Part shown: piece after piece, positions 34,204-43,387 of the stretch | How the letters are laid out: every line of letters starts with the position of its first letter | Numbering within the stretch: the stretch's first letter is position 1 | Program-made: the position numbers and the translations under genes | The notes under the pieces: model-generated | Told to the model about the DNA's origin: nothing | The model's input: the letters and a program-made list of their open reading frames with translations, nothing else | The model's database searches: none | Source: Saccharicrinis sp963666825 | GTDB taxonomy: Bacteria > Bacteroidota > Bacteroidia > Bacteroidales > Marinilabiliaceae | DNA length: 64,000 nt | Direction: 5' to 3' | Assembly (NCBI GenBank): GCA_963666825.2 | Contig: OY763044.2 | Location: forward strand, 4,464,001-4,528,000

Positions 34204-35493
34204 TTATAGACTCCAATAATTCAATTGAGTTATTTTATTTCTGAAAGCACCCTTTATATCTACAATTAAAGCATTTGGTTTAGTGATACTTTGAAAATAT
34301 TCCTCATCAAGATTCATATATTCTTTATGGCTCACAGCTATAATTACAGCTTCATATTTCTCTGATATGCATGAAATTAATCCATAACCATATTCTTCCA
34401 GAAGTTCAGTTGTACTTGCATAAGGATCAACTACATCGACCTTTGCACTGAATGAGATTAATTCATTATAAACATCTGCAACTTTTGTGTTTCTTATATC
34501 ACTAACATTCTCTTTAAAAGTAGTTCCCATAATTAAGATCCGGGCACCATTAATGTTATGACCAAGTTTAATCAACTTTTTAATAGTCGTTTCTGCAGCA
34601 TAACTACCCATAGAGTCATTTATAACTCTTCCGCTATCAATTATTTTTGTATGATATCCAAGTGCATTAGCTTTGTAAGTTAAATAATATGGATCTACTC
34701 CAATACAATGCCCTCCTACAAGACCAGGAAAAAACTTTAAAAAGTTCCATTTTGTTCCTGCAGCTTCAAGGACCTCATAAGTATTAATATTAATTCGATT
34801 AAATATCAATGATAACTCATTCATTAATGCAATATTAACATCACGTTGGGTATTTTCAATAATCTTTGCCGCTTCAGCAACTTTAATAGAACTAGCCTTA
34901 TAAATACCTGCCTTAATAATAGATGCGTAAACTTCACCAACAATATCTTTAGTCTCCTCATCACATCCAGATACTATCTTAAGAATTTTAGTTAATGTAT
35001 GTTCTTTATCACCCATATTAGTTCTTTCTGGAGAGTAACCTACTTTAAAGTCGATACCAAACCTTAGACCAGATTCTTTCTCAAGAATCGGAACACAATC
35101 CTCTTCAGTACATCCAGGATAAACTGTTGATTCAAATACTACTACATCTCCTTTCTTTAACACCTTCCCAACAGTAGAAGATGCTTCTAACAGAGGTATA
35201 AGATCTGGTAAATTATGAGAATTAATTGGAGTTGGCACTGCCACAACATAAAATGTAGCTTCTTTTAAGTCTTCTATATCATTCGTAAAATCAATATCAC
35301 ATCCCTCAAATGCTGTAGAATCTAATTCACTACCAGGATCTATTGATTTTTTCAATAATTCAACTCGATCTGGTTTTATATCAAAACCAACAACCTTCAT
35401 TTTGCGTGCAAATTCAAGGGCAATAGGTAAACCAACATAACCTAGTCCTATAACTGAGAGTTTTGTTTCTTTTGCTAAAAGATTATTTAACAT
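34204..35493 (-). CDS. Nucleotide-sugar dehydrogenase, TviB/WbpO-like (UDP-HexNAc 6-dehydrogenase)
   Basis: The 429-aa protein has the UDP-glucose/HexNAc dehydrogenase layout: Rossmann start LSVIGLGYVGLPIALEFA (residues about 13-30), VVFESTVYPG near 118, central helix KVAEAAKIIENTQRDVNIALMNE near 203, catalytic Cys in GGHCIGVDPYYLTYKA near residue 262, and a C-terminal NAD-like fold (ILIMGTTFKENVSDIRNT). The GGHCIGVDPYYL form is typical of TviB/WbpO enzymes, which oxidise UDP-GlcNAc or UDP-GalNAc to the uronic acid for capsule or O-antigen sugars. Sugar specificity is inferred. The glycosyltransferase gene upstream (35658-36593) runs the same way, but no other polysaccharide genes are in view. 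Confidence 0.9.
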   Translation of the reverse strand: MLNNLLAKETKLSVIGLGYVGLPIALEFARKMKVVGFDIKPDRVELLKKSIDPGSELDSTAFEGCDIDFTNDIEDLKEATFYVVAVPTPINSHNLPDLIPLLEASSTVGKVLKKGDVVVFESTVYPGCTEEDCVPILEKESGLRFGIDFKVGYSPERTNMGDKEHTLTKILKIVSGCDEETKDIVGEVYASIIKAGIYKASSIKVAEAAKIIENTQRDVNIALMNELSLIFNRININTYEVLEAAGTKWNFLKFFPGLVGGHCIGVDPYYLTYKANALGYHTKIIDSGRVINDSMGSYAAETTIKKLIKLGHNINGARILIMGTTFKENVSDIRNTKVADVYNELISFSAKVDVVDPYASTTELLEEYGYGLISCISEKYEAVIIAVSHKEYMNLDEEYFQSITKPNALIVDIKGAFRNKITQLNYWSL

Positions 35494-35657
35494 GATAAGT
35501 AATATGCAAGTATATCGAAAAATTTCACCTCAAATTGGGTAATTTTCTTAAACCTTCTCTAAATTATTTGCCATATAGATTCAAAAGGGATATTCCTATT
35601 GCTTTTATTCCATATCATACTTCATAATATAATTAAAATACAAAAGTGATTTAAGTT

Positions 35658-36593
35658 TTATTTACGAAGAATTTCACGATAGGTATCTAATAACCTTTCT
35701 GAGATATAGGTAACATCAAGATATTTAACTTTTTCGCGACCGTTGGTTCTTTTACCAAACATTAAGGCTGTATCCACTGCCTGAGCAACAGCTTCAGGAT
35801 TTGACTCTGTGATAAAACATCCATCAACACCCTTTGTAATATCTATAACATCACCAACATCTGTTGAAACAATAGGTAAGGAACAAGCCATAGCTTCTTT
35901 TACAACATTAGGTGAACCTTCCCATTTAGATGTTACAAGTAATACATCTGCGGCATAATAATAAAAAGGTACCTGATCTAATTCAACATTATTTACTACA
36001 GTTAACTCAACATCTTCAGTTTTTATATTTCCTAAGGCTTCACGAGCCAGATCAAAGTTTTTCTCTTTCTTTTTAGGATCTGAAACCCATAATATATGTG
36101 CTGATGAATTAAATCCGACTTGTCTTCTGGCTATCTCTCTGTCAATGGTATTAAACCTTGCGAAATCAATACCATTAGGAATTACCTTAGAATTCTTTAT
36201 CTTAAGGTTATTGTACATTTTTTGTGATTTCACAATTGTAAAATCCCAAAAACTTTTAGCAAAAATTCTTGTTAAAAATGAGGTTGCCTTTTCTAACCTA
36301 TAATCAGTCCCCATTAAAGAAACTACTAAGGGCTTACATCCGGCAAATGCGCAAGTAAAACCAGAATAGCCAAACTGAGCATGCACTAAATCAAAATTTC
36401 TTTCTTTGACAAATTTTCTAAGAGGTGCAATATGCTTGGCATAGGTCATGATTCCTTTACCTGGAATATCATAATATTCTACATGAACACCTATCTTTTC
36501 AAGTGATGTACCTTGGGTTGTAACTAAATGCTTACGAGCAAAAATACCTTGACTACTGTAGACAATTAAAACTTTGAGGTTGCTAAAATCCAC
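35658..36593 (-). CDS. Glycosyltransferase family 4
   Basis: The 311-aa protein has a GT-B fold of the GT4 type. The N-terminal domain starts LKVLIVYSSQGIFARKH. The C-terminal domain carries the acceptor/donor motif KWEGSPNVVKEAMACSLPIVSTDVGDV near residues 225-250, with the E-x7-E pair of retaining GT4 enzymes. It is somewhat shorter than the usual 350-400 residues. It would transfer a nucleotide-activated sugar to a growing glycan at the inner face of the membrane. The nucleotide-sugar dehydrogenase gene lies 164 bp downstream in the same direction, so both may belong to surface polysaccharide synthesis. Donor and acceptor cannot be read from sequence. Confidence 0.88.
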   Translation of the reverse strand: MDFSNLKVLIVYSSQGIFARKHLVTTQGTSLEKIGVHVEYYDIPGKGIMTYAKHIAPLRKFVKERNFDLVHAQFGYSGFTCAFAGCKPLVVSLMGTDYRLEKATSFLTRIFAKSFWDFTIVKSQKMYNNLKIKNSKVIPNGIDFARFNTIDREIARRQVGFNSSAHILWVSDPKKKEKNFDLAREALGNIKTEDVELTVVNNVELDQVPFYYYAADVLLVTSKWEGSPNVVKEAMACSLPIVSTDVGDVIDITKGVDGCFITESNPEAVAQAVDTALMFGKRTNGREKVKYLDVTYISERLLDTYREILRK

Positions 36594-36747
36594 TATGAAA
36601 TAATATTTGATGTGTTGTAAATGTAAGTAATTTATTCTTACTCCTTACTATTACAAATAAAGTAAAACTTGAAACTAAAAAAAACACCTGCCGTAATAAA
36701 GTTGATAAATGATGCATTTTAAATTATTAATCAATCTTTTTATAAAA

Positions 36748-37773
36748 ATGAATAAACCTTTACTTTATTTCATCTCACTATTCAGTATACTTAATATTAT
36801 TTATACTCCACTTACATTTGCTCAGGATATTGCGGCAGAATCACATAGTACTTTCAATAACATAGATAGTATTAAAATTAATGCTGACTTTTGCATTGTA
36901 AGATTAACTAAAAGCAACAACAATTCCGTTGATATTGAAGCCGTTATTAAATCTGACCAGAACAAAGATCAGTACAAAATTATATCTGATGCATCAAATG
37001 GTTTACTTTCAATTGATATTCAAAAACCTTCGAGCTGGACATCACATTGGGGTGAAATAAGCCTAAAAATACCTGACAACCTAAAAATTCAGATAGAATC
37101 ACAATCTGGAAAAGTTGAGGTTGAATCACTGCTTGTAAAAGATCTGGATATTCTATCTAAATCAGGTCACATAAAAATCACAGATACAAAAGGAAATATT
37201 AAAGGTGATTCTCCGGCAGGTGATTTTATTGTAAATCAATTTGAAGGCACCTTAGTTGCAAAATCAAAGACAGGAATGATGATCCTGAATAATGTAAATG
37301 GTAGTTTCAATCTGAATTCCAACAAAGGGAATTTTACAATCAACCAATTAAAGGGAGATCTAAAAACTGATGGTGGAGCAGGAAGCCAGGAATTGGAAAA
37401 TATAGAAGGAAATATCTCATTAAAAGCAACTAGTGGAGATATTAAACTATCCTTAGCAAAAGGAAATATTACAACAAGAACATTTGAGGGCAATCAAAAG
37501 ATATTCCAATCAGAAGGCGTATACAATGTACAAGCTTCTACAGGAGGGATAACCGGAACAAGAATTAAATTTACGGAATCATCTTCTTTTACTACAACAG
37601 AGGGTAATATTAAAGTACAAATGAATACAAAAACAGACTTGGCATTTGTTTTAAAATCAGAAAACTCATTCTTAAGGGCTATGGGTAAATCAAAGAAGAA
37701 GTCTTTAAAAGAAGGGAAAGGAAGTATTGTAATTACCGGTACAAGCACAACTGGTAGTCAGGCATATTATTAA
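36748..37773 (+). CDS. Exported DUF4097-family protein
   Basis: The 341-aa protein has a signal peptide (MNKPLLYFISLFSILNIIYTPLTFAQ) and a body of short beta segments such as GNIKGDSPAGDF, GSFNLNSNKGNFTINQL and GNISLKATSGDIKLSLAKGNI. The repeated pattern G-N-x-x-x-x-x-x-x-G-D/N is the single-stranded beta-helix typical of DUF4097 (putative adhesin) proteins. The ATG at 36748 is chosen because an upstream in-frame ATG at 36709 would put 13 extra residues before the signal peptide. Location is probably periplasm or cell surface; function is unknown. It converges on the SPFH gene across a hairpin terminator. Confidence 0.82.
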   Translation: MNKPLLYFISLFSILNIIYTPLTFAQDIAAESHSTFNNIDSIKINADFCIVRLTKSNNNSVDIEAVIKSDQNKDQYKIISDASNGLLSIDIQKPSSWTSHWGEISLKIPDNLKIQIESQSGKVEVESLLVKDLDILSKSGHIKITDTKGNIKGDSPAGDFIVNQFEGTLVAKSKTGMMILNNVNGSFNLNSNKGNFTINQLKGDLKTDGGAGSQELENIEGNISLKATSGDIKLSLAKGNITTRTFEGNQKIFQSEGVYNVQASTGGITGTRIKFTESSSFTTTEGNIKVQMNTKTDLAFVLKSENSFLRAMGKSKKKSLKEGKGSIVITGTSTTGSQAYY

Positions 37774-37788
37774 AATACAAAGGAGAAT

Positions 37789-37817
37789 AGAGATAATGGC
37801 TAACAACCATTATCTCT
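37789..37817. terminator. Bidirectional hairpin terminator between DUF4097 and SPFH genes
   Basis: AGAGATAATGG (37789-37799) pairs perfectly with CCATTATCTCT (37807-37817) around a 7-nt loop. It lies between two convergent stop codons (37773 and 37826). U-runs are short on both sides, so efficiency is uncertain. Confidence 0.65.
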
Positions 37818-37825
37818 TTATAAGT

Positions 37826-38644
37826 TTAGTTATTTCCTAATATTAAAGGCAATCCATCCTTACCCGAACCAACAACTACAACTTTTGCATTCGGTGATTC
37901 TGCTAACTTCAATGTTGCATCAATACCTTTTTGTTTAATAATATTTGGTGTTAAACTGGCATTAATTATCTTATTATAGTTAGCAACACCTTCTGCTTCA
38001 ATCTTTTTTCTTTCAGCTTCACTTCTTTCTTTATCTAACTTAAACTGGTATGCTAAAGCTTCTTGCTCTTGCTTCAATTTACTTTCAATGGCAGCTTTAA
38101 TTTGAGCCGGTAATTGAATTGATCTGATCAATAAAGCACGTAATTCAATATTATTTTCTTTTAAAACCTGAGATGTTTCTTGTTTTATTAGATCCTCAAC
38201 CTCTTTTCTTTTTGTAGAAAATAATTCTTCTGCAGTATAGCGCCCTGTAATACTTCTAACCACTGATCGAACTTCAGGAATTACCAATACATTGATATAA
38301 TCTCTACCAAACTTCTGATGCAATTGTCCTATCTTATTATAAATAGGATTAAAACGGACTGTAATATCCATATTAATAGACATACTATTCTTATCTAATA
38401 CATCCATGGTTTCTTCACGTGTTTGTTCCTTTACAACATAAGTAATCAACTGATTCCAAGGAGCAATTATCGCTAATCCTTCTGATTTAATATTATCCAC
38501 ATCCAAACCTATTGTATAAGGTTTAAATACTACCGCACGTTCTCCTGGCTGGATAATATGAAAAACACGACTACTGAATAAAAACAACAGGATCACTCCT
38601 AAAACTAATATTCCCAAGATAATAGGTGATACTTTACTTTTCAT
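37826..38644 (-). CDS. SPFH/prohibitin-family membrane protein
   Basis: The 272-aa protein has one N-terminal membrane helix (residues about 8-25) and then an SPFH domain: FHIIQPGERAVVFKPY, WNQLITYVVKEQTREETM and IPEVRSVVRSITGRYTAEELFS, matching prohibitins of the Phb/HflK-C superfamily. A charged coiled coil (AIESKLKQEQEALAYQFKLDKERSEAERKKIEAEG) spans about 185-220. Such proteins form large ring-like assemblies that scaffold membranes and control proteases. No FtsH or protease gene is adjacent. It has its own transcription unit, with the DMT transporter running the other way. Confidence 0.9.
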   Translation of the reverse strand: MKSKVSPIILGILVLGVILLFLFSSRVFHIIQPGERAVVFKPYTIGLDVDNIKSEGLAIIAPWNQLITYVVKEQTREETMDVLDKNSMSINMDITVRFNPIYNKIGQLHQKFGRDYINVLVIPEVRSVVRSITGRYTAEELFSTKRKEVEDLIKQETSQVLKENNIELRALLIRSIQLPAQIKAAIESKLKQEQEALAYQFKLDKERSEAERKKIEAEGVANYNKIINASLTPNIIKQKGIDATLKLAESPNAKVVVVGSGKDGLPLILGNN

Positions 38645-38755
38645 AATTTATAAATTGCGTTAAAATATAGTTTTGCAAACTAAGCATAAAGCTAGTAAAT
38701 AATTTCAATTCATGTTTTTTAACCCACAATACTAATTCTGTCCAACATTTCAGAA

Positions 38756-38763
38756 TATCTTTG
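38756..38763 (+). promoter_or_regulatory. -7 element for the first DMT exporter gene
   Basis: TATCTTTG matches TAnnTTTG and lies 23 nt before the ATG at 38787. Confidence 0.4.
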
Positions 38764-38786
38764 TATAAGATTAAAATGATGTCGAT

Positions 38787-39656
38787 ATGTCTTCAACAAA
38801 AGGTTACTTTCTAATTTCCATTTCAGCAATATCATTTGCTATTATGTCGGCCTTGGTTAAATCAATTCCTGATATCAATACAACCGTTACGACCTTTGTA
38901 AGGTTTACTGTTGGATTTGGAATACTAGGTTTTTTAGCTATTACAAGAAAAATAAAACTTGATTTCAACAACACCAAACTGCTAATATTCAGAGGACTTA
39001 CCGGAGGTTTCGCTGTATTCTTACTATACTACTCAATCATTAATATTGGAGTAGGTAAGGCAACTGTATTTGTTTACTCTTATCCTATTTTTGCAACCTT
39101 ACTGAGTGTTCTAATATTCAAGGAAAAAGTAAAAATCATTCAATGGCTATTTATACTGATGGCTTTTATTGGAATCATTTTACTATCCATAAAAAAAGGA
39201 TTAGACTTTAGTGAAATATCAATTAATGAACTTCTGGCTATTGCAGGAGGCATTCTATCAGCAATATCTGTAATTCTGGTAAAGAAACTTCATCATTCAG
39301 ACAGTTCAACATCTATATTCTTCTCACAAAGTTTAATCGGATTTTGGTTATTCCTAGTACCCGCTAACACCGCAACTTTCGAAGGTAGCATAAGCACATC
39401 CTTCATTTTAATTGCAATCGGTATTATTTCAGCAGTAGGGCAATTAGTAATGACAGAGGGATATAAATATGTTGAAGTATCAAAAGGATCAACTATGTAC
39501 ATGTTAATTCCTGTCTTCAATATTATTTTAGGATATTACTTTTTTAATGAAGTTTTTTCTTTGAGAGAATTAACCGGAGCTATATTAGTAATTATAGGAT
39601 GTATTGGTGTTGTTGGAACAAAAGCGTTAAAATTTAAATTTTTTGGGCCCAGATAA
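38787..39656 (+). CDS. DMT-superfamily transporter (EamA type)
   Basis: The 289-aa protein has about ten hydrophobic helices arranged as two EamA domains (about 5-135 and 150-280). Typical features are SAISFAIMSALVKSIP at the start, VFVYSYPIFATLLSVLIFKEKVKIIQW near 105, and AGGILSAISVILVKKLHH opening the second half, then MYMLIPVFNIILGYYFFNEVFSLRELTG. Such proteins export or import small metabolites, but the substrate cannot be predicted. It is a single gene with its own -7 element. The downstream 406-bp spacer holds a folded RNA-like element. Confidence 0.9.
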   Translation: MSSTKGYFLISISAISFAIMSALVKSIPDINTTVTTFVRFTVGFGILGFLAITRKIKLDFNNTKLLIFRGLTGGFAVFLLYYSIINIGVGKATVFVYSYPIFATLLSVLIFKEKVKIIQWLFILMAFIGIILLSIKKGLDFSEISINELLAIAGGILSAISVILVKKLHHSDSSTSIFFSQSLIGFWLFLVPANTATFEGSISTSFILIAIGIISAVGQLVMTEGYKYVEVSKGSTMYMLIPVFNIILGYYFFNEVFSLRELTGAILVIIGCIGVVGTKALKFKFFGPR

Positions 39657-40062
39657 TTTTTTACCAACATATATAAACTAAAAAAGGTTTTTCACCTTAA
39701 TAAGCTGTAACCCTTCCTGTGGGATTACTTACTCTTATCTGGTCAAAACCTTTCGTTTTACATGTGTAAAGATATACTGCTATTGTTAATTAACAGTAAA
39801 GTGAAAATTAACAAATTACAAAATGCGGTATTTTTCATTGAAAACTATATTATAATCTTTTAAAGTCAGGATTAACCTTCAAACGTCATTCTAACTACGA
39901 GCATCCTTTTCTCAATCTAAAATCAGTCAAAAAGGTCAACAAACATTCTTTTCAGAAGAATTAAATACATTATAAAATTCATTATTAAATAGGGTTTTCA
40001 ATGTATTTTTATATAATTTGCATACGAGTTAACACCATTTAGACCTCTAAAACAGATTTATT
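39657..40062. other. Intergenic region with a folded element
   Basis: This 406-bp spacer has no protein-like frame. It contains the imperfect long hairpin at 39680-39753, a small palindrome TGTTAATTAACA near 39785-39796, and a TATAATTTG near 40012-40020 that could serve as a -7 element for the aldehyde dehydrogenase. The rest is AT-rich and unremarkable. Confidence 0.5.
39680..39753 (-). ncRNA. Candidate structured RNA or extended terminator hairpin
   Basis: The segment folds into one long interrupted hairpin: 39683-39691 with 39745-39753 (9 bp), 39694-39696 with 39741-39743 (3 bp), 39700-39704 with 39734-39738 (5 bp), 39707-39710 with 39725-39728 (4 bp), and 39711-39713 with 39721-39723 (3 bp), with a 7-nt loop. 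That is 24 bp in total. On the minus strand the 3' side ends in six U, like an intrinsic terminator. No minus-strand gene ends here, so it could be a small RNA of about 90-100 nt on the minus strand, or structure in the plus-strand message. It lacks SRP RNA core motifs. Function unknown. Confidence 0.4.
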
Positions 40063-41430
40063 ATGTTACTTAAAAGTATCAATCCTAATAGTGGCGAAAT
40101 AGTCAGAGAATACCCCGAATATCAATGGGAAGAGATCGATAACATCATACGCAATGTTCATGCTGCGTATAAATCATGGAAAGATACAAACCTTAGTTAT
40201 AGAATAGACAAAATTAAAACACTGGCAAAACTGCTGGAAATAAAAAAAGAGGGTCTTTCCTTTACAATATCTGTAGAGATGGGAAAACCAATTACAGAAT
40301 CTAGAGCAGAAATTGATAAATGTATTTGGCTTTGTAATTACTACTGTGATAATATTGATCAGTTTTTAAAGAAGCAATATATAAAAACTGAAGCATCAGA
40401 GTCTTATGTTTCTTTTCAACCACTTGGTGTTATTTTTGCCATAATGCCTTGGAACTTTCCTTTCTGGCAGGTCTTTAGGTTTGCAGTTCCATCATTACTT
40501 GCAGGAAACACAGCAGTACTAAAGCACGCTTCGAATGTACCTAGTTGCTCTATTGCAATTGAAGATTTATTCAACGAGGCTGATTTCCCTGATGATGTAT
40601 TTCGTATTGTTTTAGCTACAAATACAAAGGTTGAGCGAATGATTGCTAACAAAAAAATATCAGCCGTTACTTTAACTGGAAGCACAAAAGCAGGACAGGC
40701 TGTTGCGCAAACTGCTGGTAAATATTTAAAAAAATGCGTACTTGAATTAGGAGGTAGTGACCCATATGTTGTTCTTGACGATGCAAATCTTAACGAAGCT
40801 GTTGATATTTGCGTAAAAGGGCGATTATTAAATACTGGTCAAAGTTGTATTGGTGCCAAACGCTTTATAATCACTGCCGGCATTTACAATGACTTTGAGT
40901 CCTTATTTGTGGAAAAAATGAAAGCTGCAACCATTGGCGATCCTTTTGATGAGAATAACCAGCTTGGTCCACTTGCCCGAGGATATATAAGAGAAGATTT
41001 ATTAAGTCAGGTAAATAAATCGATTTCAAATGGAGCTCAACTACTTTGTGGAGGAAGCTTTATAGATGCTCCGGGATATTTTTTCCCTGCTACCGTTTTG
41101 GCTAATGTACAACCAGGACAACCGGCATATAACCAGGAGTTATTTGGTCCGGTAGCTTCATTAATTAAAGCAAAAGATGAAAACGATGCTATAAGAATAG
41201 CTAACGACACTTCATTTGGATTAGGAGCAGCTGTCTTTACAACTGACATAGATAAAGGAAAACATATAGCTGAATTTGAACTTGAAGCTGGGTGCTGTTT
41301 TGTAAATGACTTTGTTCGTTCTGATCCGCGTTTACCTTTTGGTGGAATTAAGGAAAGTGGATATGGAAGAGAATTATCACTATACGGCTTACAAGAATTT
41401 GTAAACATTAAAACCATATATATTAAATAA
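40063..41430 (+). CDS. NAD(P)-dependent aldehyde dehydrogenase, succinate-semialdehyde dehydrogenase type
   Basis: The 455-aa protein has the full aldehyde dehydrogenase set: MPWNFPFWQVFRFAVPSLLAGN near residue 128, TGSTKAGQAVAQTAG near 205, catalytic Glu in VLELGGSDPYVVLDDA near 228, catalytic Cys in LNTGQSCIGAKRFI near 262, and ELFGPVASL near 362. The start SINPNSGEIVREYPE and the NTGQSCIGAKRF form are most like the Sad/YneI succinate-semialdehyde dehydrogenases, about 455 aa in length. It would feed succinate semialdehyde to succinate; other small aldehydes are possible. Its stop overlaps the recX ATG by one base (TAATG), so the two genes are translationally coupled. Confidence 0.9.
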   Translation: MLLKSINPNSGEIVREYPEYQWEEIDNIIRNVHAAYKSWKDTNLSYRIDKIKTLAKLLEIKKEGLSFTISVEMGKPITESRAEIDKCIWLCNYYCDNIDQFLKKQYIKTEASESYVSFQPLGVIFAIMPWNFPFWQVFRFAVPSLLAGNTAVLKHASNVPSCSIAIEDLFNEADFPDDVFRIVLATNTKVERMIANKKISAVTLTGSTKAGQAVAQTAGKYLKKCVLELGGSDPYVVLDDANLNEAVDICVKGRLLNTGQSCIGAKRFIITAGIYNDFESLFVEKMKAATIGDPFDENNQLGPLARGYIREDLLSQVNKSISNGAQLLCGGSFIDAPGYFFPATVLANVQPGQPAYNQELFGPVASLIKAKDENDAIRIANDTSFGLGAAVFTTDIDKGKHIAEFELEAGCCFVNDFVRSDPRLPFGGIKESGYGRELSLYGLQEFVNIKTIYIK

Positions 41431-41888
41431 TGACATTTAAAGAAGCTCTTGTAAAAGCCTCTGGTATATGCGCACGACAGGAAAAATGCATCTCTGATAT
41501 CGAAAAAAAATTATATGATTGGGGTGTTACCCCAGAAATAAGAGAGCAAGTCATAGATCAGTTAATAAAAGAAAAGTTTATTGACGAAGAAAGATACACA
41601 AGATTCTATATTAAAGACAAATTCGTTTTTAATCGTTGGGGTAAAATTAAAATCAAATGGCAATTAAAAGCTAAAAATATCTATGGCAAAAATGTTGATG
41701 AAGAATTAAGTAACATTAATGATCAGGAATACAGAGACACTTTGATTCAATTATTGACAAACAAAAGAAAATCTATTAAAGATCCAGATAAATTTAAAAT
41801 AAAAAGCTCCTTAGTTAGATTTGCATCTTCAAGAGGTTTTGAACCAGACCTTATTTATCAAACTATTGATGAAATCATTGAATTATAA
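41430..41888 (+). CDS. recX: Recombination regulatory protein RecX
   Basis: The 152-aa, mostly helical protein shows the RecX pattern of three tandem three-helix repeats. Repeat 1 has ALVKASGICARQEKCISDIEKKLYDWG, repeat 2 has VIDQLIKEKFIDEERYTRFYIKDKFVFNRWGKIKIKWQLKAK, and repeat 3 has SSLVRFASSRGFEPDLIYQTIDEII. Length is standard. RecX binds RecA filaments and limits recombinase activity. The recA gene is not next to it; it is instead coupled to an aldehyde dehydrogenase, with a 1-base overlap. The LPP20-like gene follows after 21 nt. Confidence 0.92.
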   Translation: MTFKEALVKASGICARQEKCISDIEKKLYDWGVTPEIREQVIDQLIKEKFIDEERYTRFYIKDKFVFNRWGKIKIKWQLKAKNIYGKNVDEELSNINDQEYRDTLIQLLTNKRKSIKDPDKFKIKSSLVRFASSRGFEPDLIYQTIDEIIEL

Positions 41889-41909
41889 TCTTACAAAACA
41901 ATTGATAAA

Positions 41910-43319
41910 ATGACAAACCCAAATAATCCGAAAGCTATAATAAGATCATTAATTCTAACAACGCTGATCACTTTACTATTTTCAAATGCTTTATATGCTA
42001 AGAAAAAACCGGATTGGGTAAAACAACGCCCCAATGATTCTTCATACTTCATTGGCAGGTCAATGTCACTAAAACAGGATGGTGATATAAACTATAGAAC
42101 AGAAACCCGAAACAAAGCATTAAAACAATTAAGTTCTGAAATAAAAGTAAATATATCTTCAAATTCAATTCTTCGCCAATTCGAAAATAATTATCAGGTT
42201 AAGGAATCTTTTGAATCCAATACTTTCGAATCTATTGAAGCCACTCTTGAAGGTTATGAAGTTTATACATGGGAGGACAAAAAAGAATATTGGGTAATGA
42301 TGCGCCTATCAAAAGAAAAGTATGAACTTCAAAAGAAGATGAAACTTGATTATGCTAAAAAGTTGAGCGCAACATACTACATTGATGGACTTAAGAGTGT
42401 TGAAAACGGAGATATTTATAAAGGATTATTACATTACATTCAAGCTATTAAATCAATTCAGCCTCATGCTAGTGAAGATTTAAGTTACCACGATATAAAT
42501 GGCAATTATAATCTGGGCATCGATATTTTTAATGCCATTCAAGATGCTTTAAAGAAAATAAATCTCCAATCTGAAAAAGATGCTTATATCGTTCAATTTA
42601 GCAAAGAGCTTCAAATACCACTGCGTCTGCAAGCTACTTTTTCTGATAATAAAGGGAACAAGCATCCTATAACTAACCTTCCTTTGAACTTTTCATTTAC
42701 AAAAGGAGATGGAGAATTAATTACATCTGGAATAACAAACAATCAGGGTGAAGCAACATGTTCCGTTTCTCGATTTATCTCAAAACGCAAAACACAAGAA
42801 ATAACAGCCATTTTTAATGCTCTTAAGCTTTATGAAAAAGAGAATGAAGAAACGAAAGTTCTTTTAAATGCTTTCTTCAGAGAAGAATCTTTACCCATAA
42901 CAAGATTTAATATTGAAGTACAAAAATCATCGGCCTTTCTGGAGATTAAGGAAGTTGTATTTGGAGAAAATCCCAACACAAAAACTTTTGGTAACATGAT
43001 AAAGGCTGAGTTGGCTCAAAGTTATTTTAACATCACAAACAATAAGGATGATGCTGATTTTATTGTAACGATTAATTCAAATTTCATTGCTGGTGATGAA
43101 AAAAAGGGGAAAGGCTATGCATTATTCATTGTGTTTGTTGAGTTCAACATTTCAATTTATGATAACAAAAATAAAATGGAGATATTTGTTGATGGTTTTA
43201 GCGATTTAAAAGGCATGTTACCTGGAAGTTATGAACATGCATTAAAAAATGCACGAGAAAAAGCCAAACAAAAAATCACTGACGATATTTTACCCAAAAT
43301 GGAACAAGTAAATTTGTAA
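41910..43319 (+). CDS. Exported LPP20-domain-like protein
   Basis: The 469-aa protein has an N-terminal signal sequence (ILTTLITLLFSNALYA) and then KKKPDWVKQRPNDSSYFIGRS, the opening of an LPP20-like domain that runs to about residue 145 (EGYEVYTWEDKKEYWVMMRLSK). The middle part is helical; residues about 230-320 look like an immunoglobulin-like bacterial domain, and the C-terminal 140 residues form another mixed domain ending in a conserved ADFIVTINSNF-type strand set. There is no lipobox Cys, so it is likely periplasmic. The family is typical of Bacteroidota; no biochemical role is known. It may be in an operon with recX (21-nt gap). Confidence 0.75.
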   Translation: MTNPNNPKAIIRSLILTTLITLLFSNALYAKKKPDWVKQRPNDSSYFIGRSMSLKQDGDINYRTETRNKALKQLSSEIKVNISSNSILRQFENNYQVKESFESNTFESIEATLEGYEVYTWEDKKEYWVMMRLSKEKYELQKKMKLDYAKKLSATYYIDGLKSVENGDIYKGLLHYIQAIKSIQPHASEDLSYHDINGNYNLGIDIFNAIQDALKKINLQSEKDAYIVQFSKELQIPLRLQATFSDNKGNKHPITNLPLNFSFTKGDGELITSGITNNQGEATCSVSRFISKRKTQEITAIFNALKLYEKENEETKVLLNAFFREESLPITRFNIEVQKSSAFLEIKEVVFGENPNTKTFGNMIKAELAQSYFNITNNKDDADFIVTINSNFIAGDEKKGKGYALFIVFVEFNISIYDNKNKMEIFVDGFSDLKGMLPGSYEHALKNAREKAKQKITDDILPKMEQVNL

Positions 43320-43361
43320 TAAATACCTTCTTAAGTCATTATTTTGTAGTCGACAATTATA

Positions 43362-43369
43362 TACTTTTG
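43362..43369 (+). promoter_or_regulatory. -7 element for the second DMT exporter gene
   Basis: TACTTTTG matches TAnnTTTG and lies 19 nt before the ATG at 43388. An in-frame TTG at 43367 falls inside this element, which argues for the ATG as the true start. Confidence 0.45.
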
Positions 43370-43387
43370 CCAACTCATAATATTGAA

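Noticed and set aside
39680..39753. SRP RNA (ffs)
   Set aside because: Size and terminator would fit, but the GGAA-capped helix and conserved internal loops of the SRP core cannot be formed.
41037..41417. 126-codon minus-strand frame inside the aldehyde dehydrogenase gene
   Set aside because: Antisense to a conserved enzyme region, with no independent features.
43367..43387. TTG start of the second DMT transporter
   Set aside because: The TTG is part of a TAnnTTTG promoter element; the ATG at 43388 begins the normal first helix.
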